Shown: positions 8,546 through 16,774 of the stretch, piece after piece
How the letters are laid out: every line of letters begins with the position of its first letter
How positions within the stretch are numbered: the stretch's first letter is position 1
From: Ruegeria lacuscaerulensis
GTDB lineage: Bacteria; Pseudomonadota; Alphaproteobacteria; Rhodobacterales; Rhodobacteraceae
Assembly (NCBI RefSeq): GCF_013033355.1
Contig: NZ_WQDY01000001.1
Coordinates: forward strand, 248,001 to 312,000
Direction: 5' to 3'
Length of the DNA: 64,000 nt
The notes under the pieces: generated by a model
What the model saw: only the letters and a program-made list of their open reading frames with translations
Databases searched by the model: none
Told to the model about the DNA's origin: nothing
Position numbers and translations under genes: made by a program

Positions 8546-9364
8546 ATGATCCGGAATTTTCTTCGGGCAGCATTGCTTTCGCTTGGCCTGGCCGCACCTG
8601 CGTTCGCCGAGGAGCCCTTTATTGTCGTGCAATCGACCACGTCCACGCAGAACTCGGGGCTTCTGGACTATATCCTGCCGGGGTTCGAGGCCGAAACTGG
8701 GATAGACGTGCGTGTGGTGGCTGTGGGCACCGGGCAGGCGATCCGCAATGCGGTCAACGGGGACGGAGACGTTCTGCTGGTCCATGCCAAACAGGCCGAG
8801 GATCAGTTCGTCGCCGATGGTTGGGGCGTCGAACGCTTTGACGTCATGTATAACGATTTTGTTCTGGTTGGGCCGAAATCCGACCCGGCCAAGGTGAAAG
8901 GCGGCGCGGATATCGTGGCGGCTTTGACCGCTGTGGCCGAGGCCGAGGCCCCCTTTGCCTCGCGCGGGGATGACAGCGGCACGCATAAGGCCGAGATGCG
9001 CCATTGGACTGCGGCCGAGGTTGATCCCACGGCTGCATCGGGCGCATGGTATCGCGAGACGGGCTCGGGCATGGGGGCGACGCTGAATGTGGCCAGCGGG
9101 ATGGATGCCTACGTGCTGACCGACCGCGCCACGTGGCAATCCTTTGGCAACAGGGGCAATCTTGAGGTGATGGTCGAGGGCGACCCGCGTTTGTTCAACC
9201 AATATGGCGTCATTCTGGTGAATCCGGACAAGCATCCACGTGTTCGGGCTGCAGCGGGCCAGCGGTTCATCGATTGGCTGACCGGGCCAGACGGGCAGGC
9301 GGCGATTGCGTCTTACAAGCTGGACGGCCAGCAGTTATTCTTTCCCAATGCCAGCGGGTCTTAA
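8546..9364 (+). CDS. tupA: Tungstate-binding periplasmic protein TupA
   Basis: Binds tungstate in the periplasm. The 272-residue precursor has a Sec signal peptide (about 21 residues, ending AAPAFAEE). Next comes QSTTSTQNSGLLDYILPGF, where the TTST segment is the oxyanion-binding start typical of TupA. Later come DVLLVHAKQAED, FVLVGPKSDPA, SRGDDSGTHKAE and the C-terminal YGVILVNPDKHP region. A ribosome site GGAGAT precedes ATG 8546. The stop overlaps by 4 nt the stop of a convergent regulator. Parts of this protein resemble the N-terminal domain of the cytochrome at 20737-21465. Confidence 0.92.
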   Translation: MIRNFLRAALLSLGLAAPAFAEEPFIVVQSTTSTQNSGLLDYILPGFEAETGIDVRVVAVGTGQAIRNAVNGDGDVLLVHAKQAEDQFVADGWGVERFDVMYNDFVLVGPKSDPAKVKGGADIVAALTAVAEAEAPFASRGDDSGTHKAEMRHWTAAEVDPTAASGAWYRETGSGMGATLNVASGMDAYVLTDRATWQSFGNRGNLEVMVEGDPRLFNQYGVILVNPDKHPRVRAAAGQRFIDWLTGPDGQAAIASYKLDGQQLFFPNASGS

Positions 9365-10233
9365 CCGCTGGCACCGTTGTGATGGATCGTGCCCAGATGG
9401 CTTAGGTCATAGCCACCAAACTCGGCAGCGCGGGCGGCAAATCGGTCGGATTGCACAAAGGCCAGCAGTTTGAGCATTGGTTCGTCGAAATAGGTCCGCC
9501 GCCAGATGGCCAGGTCCAACCGTTCAGCATGGGTCGGACAGAAGCCCAGATCATACAGCCCGGCCAGCGCGCCCAGACCAAACCCGGCCTCTGCTTTGCC
9601 GTCATGCAGCGCGATGGCCAGCTCTTCCTCGGTACGGGCGCAGGTGGGCAGGGCGTCCAGATCCGCGCGGGTGAGGCCATGTGCCTCCAGTTGCCCGTCA
9701 AACAGGCGCTGGCTGGCGGCCGACTCCTGCCGCAGGATCACGCGGCGGCCTTTCAGGTCGGCAAATCCTGAGATGTCACTCACACCCGGAGCCAACAGCA
9801 ATCCACGCTGACGATGCGCAACTTCATACAAAACCACCGGCGCCTCGCCCAACGCACCGCGCAGAGCCCCAAGATTGAACCCGCCGTCTTCGTGAATATG
9901 CAGCGCGGCGGCCTGCGCAGTCCGGTCTTTCAACCGGTTCAGGCCATCGAACGAGCCGTCATAGTACGTCGCCAACCCCGAACCGCTTTCGCGCAGCGCC
10001 CAGTCCAGAAGTGGATCATGGCTACCCGCGACAATCGGAGGCAAGGGCGGTTCTGCCACCTGCGGGCCACTGCGCGACGCGTTCAGCCAGGCGATGACCT
10101 CGGCGCGGGGAAACAGCAGCTTTCCCATGGCGCGTACGCAGGGCACCTCGCCCGACGAGGCCAGATCATAGGCTTTACGCTCGCCGATACGCAGCAGGTC
10201 GGCCAGTTCCTTTGTGGTCAGGAATTCAGGCAT
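9361..10233 (-). CDS. HTH/periplasmic-binding-domain regulator, TunR-like
   Basis: A one-component DNA-binding sensor. The 290-residue protein starts with an excisionase-type helix-turn-helix (FLTTKELADLLRIGERKAYD, then a wing-like PRAEVIAWLNA, about residues 3-52). After a linker comes a PBP-like domain (PF12727 type) with SHDPLLDWALRESGSGLATYYDGS and a C-terminal YFDEPMLKLLAFV. The same layout is known in regulators of molybdenum and tungsten genes, including TunR of Desulfovibrio. It converges on tupA with a 4-nt overlap. It is the last gene of the minus-strand formate dehydrogenase cluster, starting one base upstream of the stop of a 41-codon gene. Probably senses tungstate or molybdate; the ligand is inference. 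Confidence 0.78.
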   Translation of the reverse strand: MPEFLTTKELADLLRIGERKAYDLASSGEVPCVRAMGKLLFPRAEVIAWLNASRSGPQVAEPPLPPIVAGSHDPLLDWALRESGSGLATYYDGSFDGLNRLKDRTAQAAALHIHEDGGFNLGALRGALGEAPVVLYEVAHRQRGLLLAPGVSDISGFADLKGRRVILRQESAASQRLFDGQLEAHGLTRADLDALPTCARTEEELAIALHDGKAEAGFGLGALAGLYDLGFCPTHAERLDLAIWRRTYFDEPMLKLLAFVQSDRFAARAAEFGGYDLSHLGTIHHNGASG

Positions 10234-10359
10234 TCAGTCGAGGCGCACCGCTGAACCGGTTCCAGCATCGGCGGCACTGAATCCGATCTGATTCAGCACA
10301 AAAGGCGCCGCTATTGCAATGACGACCATGGCGGCCACGGCGGCAAGGAAGGCTTTCAT
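10234..10359 (-). CDS. 41-residue single-helix membrane peptide in the formate dehydrogenase cluster
   Basis: A small gene easily missed. It encodes MKAFLAAVAAMVVIAIAAPF followed by VLNQIGFSAADAGTGSAVRLD. One hydrophobic helix (about residues 3-22) is followed by a short polar tail. The ATG is preceded by GGAGGAGACAG, a near-perfect ribosome site. Its stop codon directly abuts the start codon of the regulator, and it lies 17 nt after the WD40-cytochrome gene. Strong translation signal and tight packing support a real gene. It could be a small subunit or assembly peptide of the membrane-bound enzyme, or a leader coupling regulator translation. Confidence 0.7.
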   Translation of the reverse strand: MKAFLAAVAAMVVIAIAAPFVLNQIGFSAADAGTGSAVRLD

Positions 10360-10376
10360 CTGTCTCCTCCGGTCTT

Positions 10377-11636
10377 TCAGTTTTCCGGTGCCGTGGCGCG
10401 GCGCAGAAAGGCGATCAAATCGTCCCGGTCGCTGGGCTGCGTGATCCGCTGCATCGGCATCTTCGACCCCGGAATGTAGTGGTCTGGCCCCTCGTCGAAA
10501 AGGGCATTTATGGTCTCGTCATTCCAAATGATATCAGAGTCTTGCAGCGTGTCCGAGTAGAAATATCCCGGCAGTGACCCGGCCTTGCGTCCGAACACCC
10601 CATGCAGCGTCGGCCCGGCGCGGCGCTGGCCGTCTGGTGTCAGGCTATGACAGATTGAGCATTTACGGGCAAACTGCCGCTCACCATTGCTCATCTGATC
10701 GGGGTTTTTCAGGAAACTGGGCTCTGCGGCGGCCATCTGTTCCTGTTCGCGGAGGGTGGTGATGGGCCAGCTATACATAGCCTCGTCAATCCCGCCTGCA
10801 TGGATGTTCTGGCCGTCCGGCGAAAAGGCCAGCGCCCAAACTGGCCCGCGCAACGTCGCGCGGAAATCCTGTGCGATGCGCCAATCGACCGTGTCGATGA
10901 GCATGATATAGCCTTCGCCATCCCCGACCGCCAACAAGCTGCGATCCGGGCTGAGCGCCAGCGCCAGAATAGGACGGCGGTCGAGGGTGAAATCTCGTTC
11001 CTCACCCGTGGTCAGATCGCGAATGCGGGTCACGCCATCGACCGCGCCATAGGCGATCCAGTTGTCTTGCGCGTTCAGGACCAGCTCATTGATGCCAAAG
11101 CCATGCTCGACCACACGCAGAGTTTCCTGCCCGCTTGCGACATCCCACAGGCGCAACGCCCCGTCGACCCCGGCGGAATAGAGCTGTGATCCGTCGGGCG
11201 TAAACACAACCGCATTGACGCCGCCGCCCGCAGACAGAACCGTGGGGTCCGACCCATCCGCCGGCCAAAGGCCAATTGTGCCGTCCCAACTGGCCGTCGC
11301 CACATGGGTTTTCGACGCTGCGATGTGGACGATCTTGCCCTTGTGCTGGCCCACAACCTCTCCGCCCGGCCAGCGGCGCAGGGTGAAATCATCACCTGCG
11401 GAATAGATCGCGGTGCCGTTGAAGGCGACTGCGTTTACCGCCGCCTCGTGGCCTTCCAGCCATTCGGGCATCTGGTCGAACCAGAGGCCGACCGAGTTGT
11501 CGAAGCTTGCCGTGGCGATCCGCCCATCCGGGGCCGTCGCGATCCCCATGATCGGCCCGCCATGGCCTTTTAGCGTAAAGAACTCGGACCACGCGGGCAG
11601 GGGGATCAGCGCAAGGATCAGCGCCAGTACGCGCAT
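10377..11636 (-). CDS. WD40 beta-propeller / cytochrome c fusion protein
   Basis: Periplasmic electron carrier or docking protein. The 419-residue precursor has a signal peptide (residues 1-17, ending PLPAWSE). About seven WD40-like blades follow to about residue 300, with recurrent LWD/SPDG/SAG phrases. The C-terminal cytochrome c domain has heme motif CSICH at 326-330, then GPTLHGVFGRKAG and a likely axial Met in SKMPMQR (393-395), as in class I cytochrome c. The start codon directly follows the stop of the gamma subunit gene without a gap, so it belongs to the formate dehydrogenase operon. It may accept electrons from, or scaffold, the enzyme; this is inference from position. Confidence 0.85.
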   Translation of the reverse strand: MRVLALILALIPLPAWSEFFTLKGHGGPIMGIATAPDGRIATASFDNSVGLWFDQMPEWLEGHEAAVNAVAFNGTAIYSAGDDFTLRRWPGGEVVGQHKGKIVHIAASKTHVATASWDGTIGLWPADGSDPTVLSAGGGVNAVVFTPDGSQLYSAGVDGALRLWDVASGQETLRVVEHGFGINELVLNAQDNWIAYGAVDGVTRIRDLTTGEERDFTLDRRPILALALSPDRSLLAVGDGEGYIMLIDTVDWRIAQDFRATLRGPVWALAFSPDGQNIHAGGIDEAMYSWPITTLREQEQMAAAEPSFLKNPDQMSNGERQFARKCSICHSLTPDGQRRAGPTLHGVFGRKAGSLPGYFYSDTLQDSDIIWNDETINALFDEGPDHYIPGSKMPMQRITQPSDRDDLIAFLRRATAPEN

Positions 11637-12842
11637 CTATTCGGCAGGCGAGGCTGCGCCCTTGGCAGCCTCTTTTTCCTGCACCTCTGCCAGCCACAGC
11701 GAATGGTGTTCACGCGCCCACTGTTCTTCGACCTCGCCGGTTCCCATGGCGTCGAACGCGCCCTCCATCCCCACCGAGCCCAGATAGATATGCGCGATAA
11801 TGATGGCGATAAAGACATAGGCGATCATCACGTGCCAGACTTGGGCGTATTGCATTTCCTCTTGCGGCGACATTTGCACCGGCAGATTCAGTCCCATTGC
11901 CTGAGGCAAACCGGTTGCATTGGCGATCTGGAAAGTTTTGGCAAACAGGGGCATCTCGAACGGAAACAACAGGGACAAACCCGACAGGCTGATCGACACG
12001 CCCAGTAAAATGCAGGCCCAGAAAATGACCTTTTGCCCTGCATTGAATTTCTTGGCTGGAGGATGACTGTTTTTGGTGAAAAGCCCACCGCCAGCGGCCA
12101 ACCACTTTAGGTCAGTACGGTTTGGGATGTTATGGGCGATCCAGTTTACAGTGACGATGACGAGGCCCAGCATGAAGGCCCATGCCAAGTTGTTATGAAG
12201 CCATTTGCAGGCTTGCGCGATCGTCGCAAAGCCTTCTTTTCCAAAGATTGGGATTAGAAAGTCTCGACCGTAAAGCGTCAGCAATCCAGTGAGCCCGAGG
12301 ATCAAAAACGATCCGGCGAAAAGCCAGTGGCCAAACCGTTCGAAACCGTTGAAACGCGTGACTGTGCGGCCTGTTTTTTCGCCATCAATGCGGATTTTTC
12401 CGCGGATCAGGAAAAACAACAAGATTACTGCAGCCATGCCTGCGATGATGTAAGTGCCGTATTCGCGCAGAGGTCCGGTGCGGAAAGCCCACCACCACAT
12501 GCCACCGTCTTGGATCAAGACGCTTGCAGCAGGTCCTTTTGACGAAACGGTCACATCCGCCGAACCGTATCGAAGAGCGCGATAGACGTCACTGTCGGAC
12601 GCCACGCCGCGTGTTCCAAACTGGCCCAACAACCCTTCGACGTTACCCTGTCCAGTGTTTTCAGACCGATAGGTATTGTCGATTTTCTCACCACGTTGAC
12701 GGGCAAGAATGTCTTCAAGCGTTGTCGCTCCACCGGTCGACGTGCGCTCGTGCGCGGCAGGAGCGTCGGCGTCACTTGATTGTGCAATGGCTATGTTTGC
12801 CATCGTAAAAGTTAGCAACAATGCGGTGAGTAAGCGGAACAT
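11637..12842 (-). CDS. fdhI: Formate dehydrogenase gamma subunit (cytochrome b556)
   Basis: Membrane anchor that passes electrons from the periplasmic dehydrogenase to the quinone pool. The 401-residue precursor starts with a signal sequence (MFRLLTALLLTFTMANIAIA). A periplasmic stretch of about 100 residues follows, then membrane helices and the FdnI-like core. Heme ligand candidates are in FNGFERFGHWLFAGSF, CKWLHNNLAWAF and the late YAQVWHVMIAYVFIAIIIAHIYLG. ATG 12842 has GAGG 5 nt upstream; an in-frame ATG at 12857 has no ribosome site and would spoil the signal peptide. A 10-bp hairpin separates it from fdhB. The symbol follows FdhI/FdoI usage. Confidence 0.88.
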   Translation of the reverse strand: MFRLLTALLLTFTMANIAIAQSSDADAPAAHERTSTGGATTLEDILARQRGEKIDNTYRSENTGQGNVEGLLGQFGTRGVASDSDVYRALRYGSADVTVSSKGPAASVLIQDGGMWWWAFRTGPLREYGTYIIAGMAAVILLFFLIRGKIRIDGEKTGRTVTRFNGFERFGHWLFAGSFLILGLTGLLTLYGRDFLIPIFGKEGFATIAQACKWLHNNLAWAFMLGLVIVTVNWIAHNIPNRTDLKWLAAGGGLFTKNSHPPAKKFNAGQKVIFWACILLGVSISLSGLSLLFPFEMPLFAKTFQIANATGLPQAMGLNLPVQMSPQEEMQYAQVWHVMIAYVFIAIIIAHIYLGSVGMEGAFDAMGTGEVEEQWAREHHSLWLAEVQEKEAAKGAASPAE

Positions 12843-12867
12843 CTGAACCTCGGTCATAAATCCAGTT

Positions 12868-12895
12868 CAGACGACCCACGCATGCGGGTCGTCTG
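12868..12895 (-). other. Intercistronic hairpin between fdhB and fdhI
   Basis: A perfect 10-bp inverted repeat (CAGACGACCC at 12868-12877, GGGTCGTCTG at 12886-12895) with an 8-nt loop. It lies between the beta and gamma subunit genes. On the transcribed strand it is not followed by a T-run, so a full terminator is unlikely. It may protect or process the message. Confidence 0.55.
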
Positions 12896-12915
12896 TTTGG
12901 TTCAATAAGACGAAC

Positions 12916-13509
12916 TTAGCCGTCTTTCTGGTCGTAGGCGGTGCCCCAACCCCACGCGCCCGAGCCAAAGCCGCGCGCCACAACGCGTTCGCGGTAGATG
13001 GCCGAGACCACGTCGCCGTCACCGGCCAGCAGGGCTTTGGTGGAACACATCTCGGCGCAGATGGGCAGTTTGCCCTCGGCGATCCGATTGCGACCATATT
13101 TGGCGAACTCTGCGGTCGAGTGCGTTTCCTCGGGACCGCCGGCGCAGAAGGTACATTTGTCCATCTTGCCGCGTGACCCAAAGTTGCCCGCCTGCGGGTA
13201 TTGCGGCGCGCCGAACGGGCACGCGTAGAAGCAATAGCCGCAGCCAATGCACAGGTCCTTGGAGTGCAGGACGACACCTTCTTCGTTTTGATAGAAGCAG
13301 TCGACCGGGCACACCGCCATGCAAGGCGCATCCGAACAATGCATACAGGCCACCGAGATCGAGCGTTCGCCCGGGTTGCCGTCATTGATCGTCACCACCC
13401 TGCGGCGGTTGATGCCCCATGGCACCTCGTGTTCGTTCTTACACGCGGTGACACAGGCGTTGCACTCGATGCAGCGTTCAGCGTCGCAGAGAAACTTTGC
13501 TCTAGCCAT
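12916..13509 (-). CDS. fdhB: Formate dehydrogenase iron-sulfur (beta) subunit
   Basis: Carries electrons from the catalytic subunit to the cytochrome b. The 197-residue protein contains four [4Fe-4S] sites as two ferredoxin pairs: [11 protein letters not shown] near 13-23, [26 protein letters not shown], and CTFC with a later CAEMC. It is of the FDH3/HybA-like family and has no Tat signal of its own, so it is probably exported with the Tat-bearing alpha subunit. It lacks the C-terminal membrane helix of E. coli FdnH. AAAGGAGG precedes the ATG. It follows fdhA after 12 bp. Confidence 0.9.
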   Translation of the reverse strand: MARAKFLCDAERCIECNACVTACKNEHEVPWGINRRRVVTINDGNPGERSISVACMHCSDAPCMAVCPVDCFYQNEEGVVLHSKDLCIGCGYCFYACPFGAPQYPQAGNFGSRGKMDKCTFCAGGPEETHSTAEFAKYGRNRIAEGKLPICAEMCSTKALLAGDGDVVSAIYRERVVARGFGSGAWGWGTAYDQKDG

Positions 13510-13521
13510 TTTCGTCCTCCT

Positions 13522-16416
13522 TTACGCTGCCGAGATCTTGCAGAGAGTACACTTGGTCTCCTGCATCTGGGTTACTGAGTCGTAGCCATAGGTCTGGGCG
13601 GTGTTAGAACTTTCACCCAAGACATAGGGGTCTGCACCTGCGGGGTATTTGTGCCGCTGGTCCTCGCCCTGGAAATGGCCGCCAAAGTGGAACGGCATAA
13701 AGGCCACGCCGGCGCCAACCCTGTTGGTCAGCATCGCCATCACCTTGACCTTTCCGCCCTCAGGACCTTCGACCCAGACCTGTGATCCGTCACGAATACC
13801 AAGGTTGTTGGCATCGCGGGGGTTGATCTCGACGAACATGTCCTGCTGAAGCTCGGCCAGCCACGGGTTCGACCGGGTTTCATCACCACCACCTTCATAT
13901 TCGACCAGACGACCTGACGTCAGGATTATCGGATAATCCTTTGAAAAGTCGTTCTTTTGGATCGAAGCATAAAGGGTGGGTAGACGATAAGCCTGACGGT
14001 CCTCGTAGGTCGGATAGTCCTCCACCAGATCGCGCCGGTTGGTATATAGCGGCTCGCGGTGCAGTGGGATCGGATCCGGGAAGGTCCAGACGACCGCGCG
14101 GGCTTTGGCGTTCCCGAAGGGCGCACAGCCATGCTTGATCGCAACCCGCTGGATACCGCCGGAGAGGTCGGTCTTCCAATTGGTTTCAGGACCCGCAACA
14201 GCGTCAATCGCCGCGCGTTCCTCGGCTGTCAGATCGCCATCCCAGCCAAGATCCATCAGCATCTGCATCGTGAATTCCGGATAACCATCCTGAATTTCCG
14301 ATCCAACGCTATAGACCCCTTCGGCCAGCAGGTTGTCACCATCGCGTTCCACACCGAAACGGGCGCGGAAAGTCAGGCCGCCTTCGGCCACCGGTTTGGA
14401 CATGTCATAGAGGTTCGGTGTCCCCGTATGACCCATCTCCGGCGTGCCCCAGCAGGGCCACGGCAGTCCGTAATACTCGCCGTCGTTGGGTCCACCGATG
14501 GCTTGCAGCGTGGTTCTGTCGAACGTGTGCTGGTTGGCCATGTGGCTTTTCAGACGTTCCGGCGACTGCCCGGTATAGCCGATGGTCCAGAGGCCCGAGT
14601 TGAATTCACGCGTGATGCTTTCAACATTCGGGGTCTCGGCATCTTCCATCTCGATATTACGGAAGAAGCGGTCCGCCCAGCCGAACTTGTTGGCGAACTT
14701 GGCCATGATGACCTCGTCCGGCAAGCTTTCGAACAGCGGATCAACCACCTTGTCGCGCCACTGCAGCGACCGGTTCGATGCCGTGGCCGAGCCACGTGTT
14801 TCGAACTGCGTACAGGCAGGCAACAGGTAGACGCCGTCGGTGCGGTCATGCAGCACGGCCGAGACGGTGGGGTACGGGTCGATCACGACCAGCATGTCCA
14901 GCTTCTCCATCGCCGTCTTCATTTCCGTCATCCGGGTCTGCGAGTTGGGCGCGTGGCCCCACAGAACCATGGCACGGACATTATTGTCCTGATCCATGTT
15001 GGCTGGGTCTTCCAGAACACCATCGATCCAACGGGAGACCGGGATGCCGCGCTCGTTCTGAAGCGGCTTGTCCTTGCCTTCCTTGTCCTTGATCGTGGCG
15101 AACTGACCCGCGAGCCATTCAGGGTCTTCACCCCAGACACGCGCCCAGTGGCCCCAAGCACCCTTGGACAGGCCATAGTAGCCGGGCAGGGTGTGGGACA
15201 GAACACCAAGGTCTGTTGCGCCCTGCACGTTGTCGTGGCCGCGGAAGATGTTGGTGCCACCACCCGATGTGCCCATGTTGCCAAGCGCAAGCTGAAGCAC
15301 GCAGTACGCGCGGGTGTTGTTGTTGCCGTTGGTGTGCTGTGTACCACCCATGCACCATACGACGGTTCCAGGGCGGTTGTTCACCATGGTCCGGGCGACG
15401 CGGCGCAGCTGCGAGCCGGGCGTACCGGTGACGCGCTCAACCTCATCCGGGTTCCACTTGGCAACCTCTTCGCGGATCTGGTCCATACCCCAGACACGGG
15501 TGCGGATGAACTCTTTGTCCTCCCAGCCGTTGTCGAAGATGTGCCACAGGATGCCCCAGACCAGTGCAACGTCGGTGCCAGGGCGGAAACGGACATATTC
15601 ATCCGCGTGGGCCGCGGTGCGCGTAAAGCGCGGGTCGCAGACGATCAGGGGCGCGTTGTTTTGCTCTTTCGCACGCAGGATATGCAGCAACGAGACGGGG
15701 TGCGCCTCGGCCGGGTTACCACCGATGATAAAGATGGCCCGGCTGTTGTGCATGTCGTTGTACGAGTTGGTCATGGCGCCATAGCCCCATGTGTTCGCAA
15801 CGCCCGCAACAGTGGTCGAATGGCAGATACGGGCCTGATGGTCCACGTTGTTCGTGCCCCAGTAGGCGGCGAACTTGCGGAACAGATAGGCCTGTTCGTT
15901 ATTGTGTTTCGCAGAACCCAGCCAGTACACGCTGTCCGGCCCGGATTCCTGGCGGATGTTCATCATGCCGTCGCCGATCTCGTCGATCGCCTGTTCCCAG
16001 CTGATGCGCTTCCACTCTCCGCCTTCCTTTTTCATCGGGTACTTCAGGCGGCGCTCACCATGGGCGTGCTCGCGGACCGAGGCTCCCTTGGCGCAGTGTG
16101 CGCCCAGGTTGAACGGGCTGTCCCAGCCGGGTTCCTGCCCGACCCAGACGCCGTTTTGCACTTCGGCAACGACGGTACAGCCAACCGAGCAGTGGGTGCA
16201 TACGGATTTGATGTTTTCAACGGCCGTGTTCGCCGCTGTTTGGGCACTGGCTGGCGTCACGGTTCCACCCGTGGCGCTGATCGCGGCAAGGCCGCCGATC
16301 GTCAGGCCCGAGCCACGCAGGAATGCGCGGCGATCGACGGTTTTCTCGCCGACCTGGGACAGGATACTTGTCCGCTGGGGGCGTCTCGCAACCCCGTTGG
16401 TCTTTTTCCTAAGCAT
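13522..16416 (-). CDS. fdhA: Formate dehydrogenase catalytic (alpha) subunit, W/Mo bis-MGD enzyme, cysteine form
   Basis: Oxidises formate to CO2 in the periplasm. The 964-residue protein has a Tat signal (VDRRAFLRG, twin Arg 29-30, followed by a hydrophobic run). One [4Fe-4S] site is CTHCSVGC (73-80) plus C108 in GAHCAKG. The metal-site segment ARICHST has Cys198 and His199 where E. coli FdnG has selenocysteine and histidine. Downstream are the molybdopterin domain phrases GGNPAEAHP and CMGGTQHTNGNNNTRA and the C-terminal dinucleotide-binding domain. It is close in size to FdnG/FDH3 alpha. AAGGGAGGAAAGTA precedes the ATG. With tupBCA nearby, tungsten is a likely metal, but sequence cannot separate W from Mo. 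Confidence 0.93.
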   Translation of the reverse strand: MLRKKTNGVARRPQRTSILSQVGEKTVDRRAFLRGSGLTIGGLAAISATGGTVTPASAQTAANTAVENIKSVCTHCSVGCTVVAEVQNGVWVGQEPGWDSPFNLGAHCAKGASVREHAHGERRLKYPMKKEGGEWKRISWEQAIDEIGDGMMNIRQESGPDSVYWLGSAKHNNEQAYLFRKFAAYWGTNNVDHQARICHSTTVAGVANTWGYGAMTNSYNDMHNSRAIFIIGGNPAEAHPVSLLHILRAKEQNNAPLIVCDPRFTRTAAHADEYVRFRPGTDVALVWGILWHIFDNGWEDKEFIRTRVWGMDQIREEVAKWNPDEVERVTGTPGSQLRRVARTMVNNRPGTVVWCMGGTQHTNGNNNTRAYCVLQLALGNMGTSGGGTNIFRGHDNVQGATDLGVLSHTLPGYYGLSKGAWGHWARVWGEDPEWLAGQFATIKDKEGKDKPLQNERGIPVSRWIDGVLEDPANMDQDNNVRAMVLWGHAPNSQTRMTEMKTAMEKLDMLVVIDPYPTVSAVLHDRTDGVYLLPACTQFETRGSATASNRSLQWRDKVVDPLFESLPDEVIMAKFANKFGWADRFFRNIEMEDAETPNVESITREFNSGLWTIGYTGQSPERLKSHMANQHTFDRTTLQAIGGPNDGEYYGLPWPCWGTPEMGHTGTPNLYDMSKPVAEGGLTFRARFGVERDGDNLLAEGVYSVGSEIQDGYPEFTMQMLMDLGWDGDLTAEERAAIDAVAGPETNWKTDLSGGIQRVAIKHGCAPFGNAKARAVVWTFPDPIPLHREPLYTNRRDLVEDYPTYEDRQAYRLPTLYASIQKNDFSKDYPIILTSGRLVEYEGGGDETRSNPWLAELQQDMFVEINPRDANNLGIRDGSQVWVEGPEGGKVKVMAMLTNRVGAGVAFMPFHFGGHFQGEDQRHKYPAGADPYVLGESSNTAQTYGYDSVTQMQETKCTLCKISAA

Positions 16417-16522
16417 TACTTTCCTCCCTTGCGTGCCGTGTCAGCCACGGCTGCTTGGTACTTCGCAAAACCGACGTCAGGGCCAATCGCAACCGTCTGT
16501 CGGGTGGTGAAAACGTCCGATC

Positions 16523-16711
16523 CTAGAACCGGGTGCTTTCCAGATATGCGCGTGTATGCGCGGTGTCCTGCATCCGGGTTTCGTCCGTGGGCAGCGCGGC
16601 TGCTTCGGCCTGTCCGGTCAGGCTGGCTGCGGCGACAGCAGCGGGTGCTGCGGTTCCGGCCAGTTTGAGGAAGTCGCGGCGCGTTGCACCTTCTTCCTTG
16701 GTCTTGCTCAT
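16523..16711 (-). CDS. Small Tat-leader protein of formate dehydrogenase operon
   Basis: A 62-residue protein almost entirely made of a Tat signal: TRRDFLKLAG near 8-17, then an Ala-rich hydrophobic stretch ending AEAAA. About 25 residues remain, ending with AHTRAYLESTRF. Short proteins of this kind with an aromatic-Arg-Phe end sit immediately upstream of fdhA in many alpha- and betaproteobacteria. ATG 16711 is preceded by GGAG 7 nt upstream; an in-frame ATG at 16750 would add a charged extension without a ribosome site. Possibly a structural peptide or a partner for the TorD-like chaperone encoded just upstream; its role is not known to me. Confidence 0.82.
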   Translation of the reverse strand: MSKTKEEGATRRDFLKLAGTAAPAAVAAASLTGQAEAAALPTDETRMQDTAHTRAYLESTRF

Positions 16712-16774
16712 GGGGTTCTCCTTTCCCATTTGCAGTTTAACGCCCCGCAAGGGACGCTGGCGAATGACAACGTC

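Noticed and set aside
14059..16668. Very long plus-strand open frame (869 codons) opposite fdhA
   Set aside because: It lies antisense to a full-length formate dehydrogenase gene with all motifs. GC-rich codon bias leaves the opposite frame open; the translation has no recognisable domain or ribosome site.
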